42,500 nucleotides of DNA from NCBI GenBank assembly GCA_012295275.1, contig CM022672.1, positions 1,806,443 through 1,848,942 on the forward strand, read 5' to 3'. The stretch is from Chrysomallon squamiferum. Taxonomy: Eukaryota; Mollusca; Gastropoda; Neomphalida; Peltospiridae. The position numbers and the translations under genes are program-made. Positions 42,311 to 42,500 of this stretch are shown here, piece after piece (position 1 is the stretch's first letter; every line of letters begins with the position of its first letter). The notes under the pieces are model-generated. The model worked only from the letters and a program-made list of their open reading frames with translations. It had not been told where the DNA came from and made no database searches.

Positions 42311-42500
42311 TGGAAATAAGTGAAGTGTGCTGTGGGTGATCACAAAACATGTTTGCGTGATTGCTGGACAAAATGGAGGCAAAAATGTATTGATTCTTTT
42401 CACTCCCAAGTGATATATTTCAAAAAAAACAATTAAAAAAAAACAAAACAATAAATAATAAATAAAAACAAGGGACTTGGAACTTTGCCCTGGGTTAAGG

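Overview
This window looks like animal genomic DNA, most likely from a mollusc. It is strongly AT-rich (about 30% G+C by eye) and full of microsatellites ((CA)n, (TATG)n, (CT)n, (AAT)n). It carries degenerate copies of tRNA-derived SINEs whose body holds a segment close to AAAGATCCCTTGCTGCT and a bent tRNA-like head. I know that SINE type from gastropod and bivalve genomes. Class and species cannot be fixed from sequence alone. There is no long continuous reading frame, no rRNA or intact tRNA gene, no CRISPR array and no bacterial-type operon. Most open frames are translations of simple repeats.

Genes, if present, appear only as short exons bounded by splice-like sites, many too small to show up as long ORFs. 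The best are: a two-exon 3' gene end on the plus strand (19142-19184 joined in phase to 19413-19550); a hidden 39-codon terminal exon on the minus strand (36598-36719); and a small plus-strand gene with a 16-residue polyglutamine tract and a short 3' exon (40507-40701 plus 40812-40919). Weaker ones lie at 1005-1088, 8240-8315, 8749-8820, 11294-11544, 21720-21900 (minus, Cys-rich), 29455-29543 (minus) and 31679-31728. None gives a confident family name. They need not belong to one gene, and some may be chance.

Layout: 1-10.1 kb, microsatellites, SINE pieces and weak plus-strand exons. 10.1-15.2 kb, decayed tandem repeats (about 175 bp and 66 bp) and a head-to-tail SINE pair at 14551-14945. 15241-16231, a striking 18-copy, 55-bp minisatellite. 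16.2-19.1 kb, SINE heads and microsatellites. 19.1-20.1 kb, a gene end followed by a 213-bp MITE. 20.7-23 kb, three small minisatellites and a Cys-rich minus-strand exon with two decayed relatives. 23-28 kb, old AT-rich arrays. 28-36 kb, mostly AT-rich, with a possible conserved regulatory element at 32560-32830 next to a 128-bp pure (CT)n run. 36.6-37.9 kb, a terminal exon and then an old satellite of about 150 bp that carries an (ATCC)n microsatellite in most units. 40.4-41 kb, the polyQ gene.

No cooperating gene system can be demonstrated. The most distinctive material is the repeat architecture and the small hidden exons.
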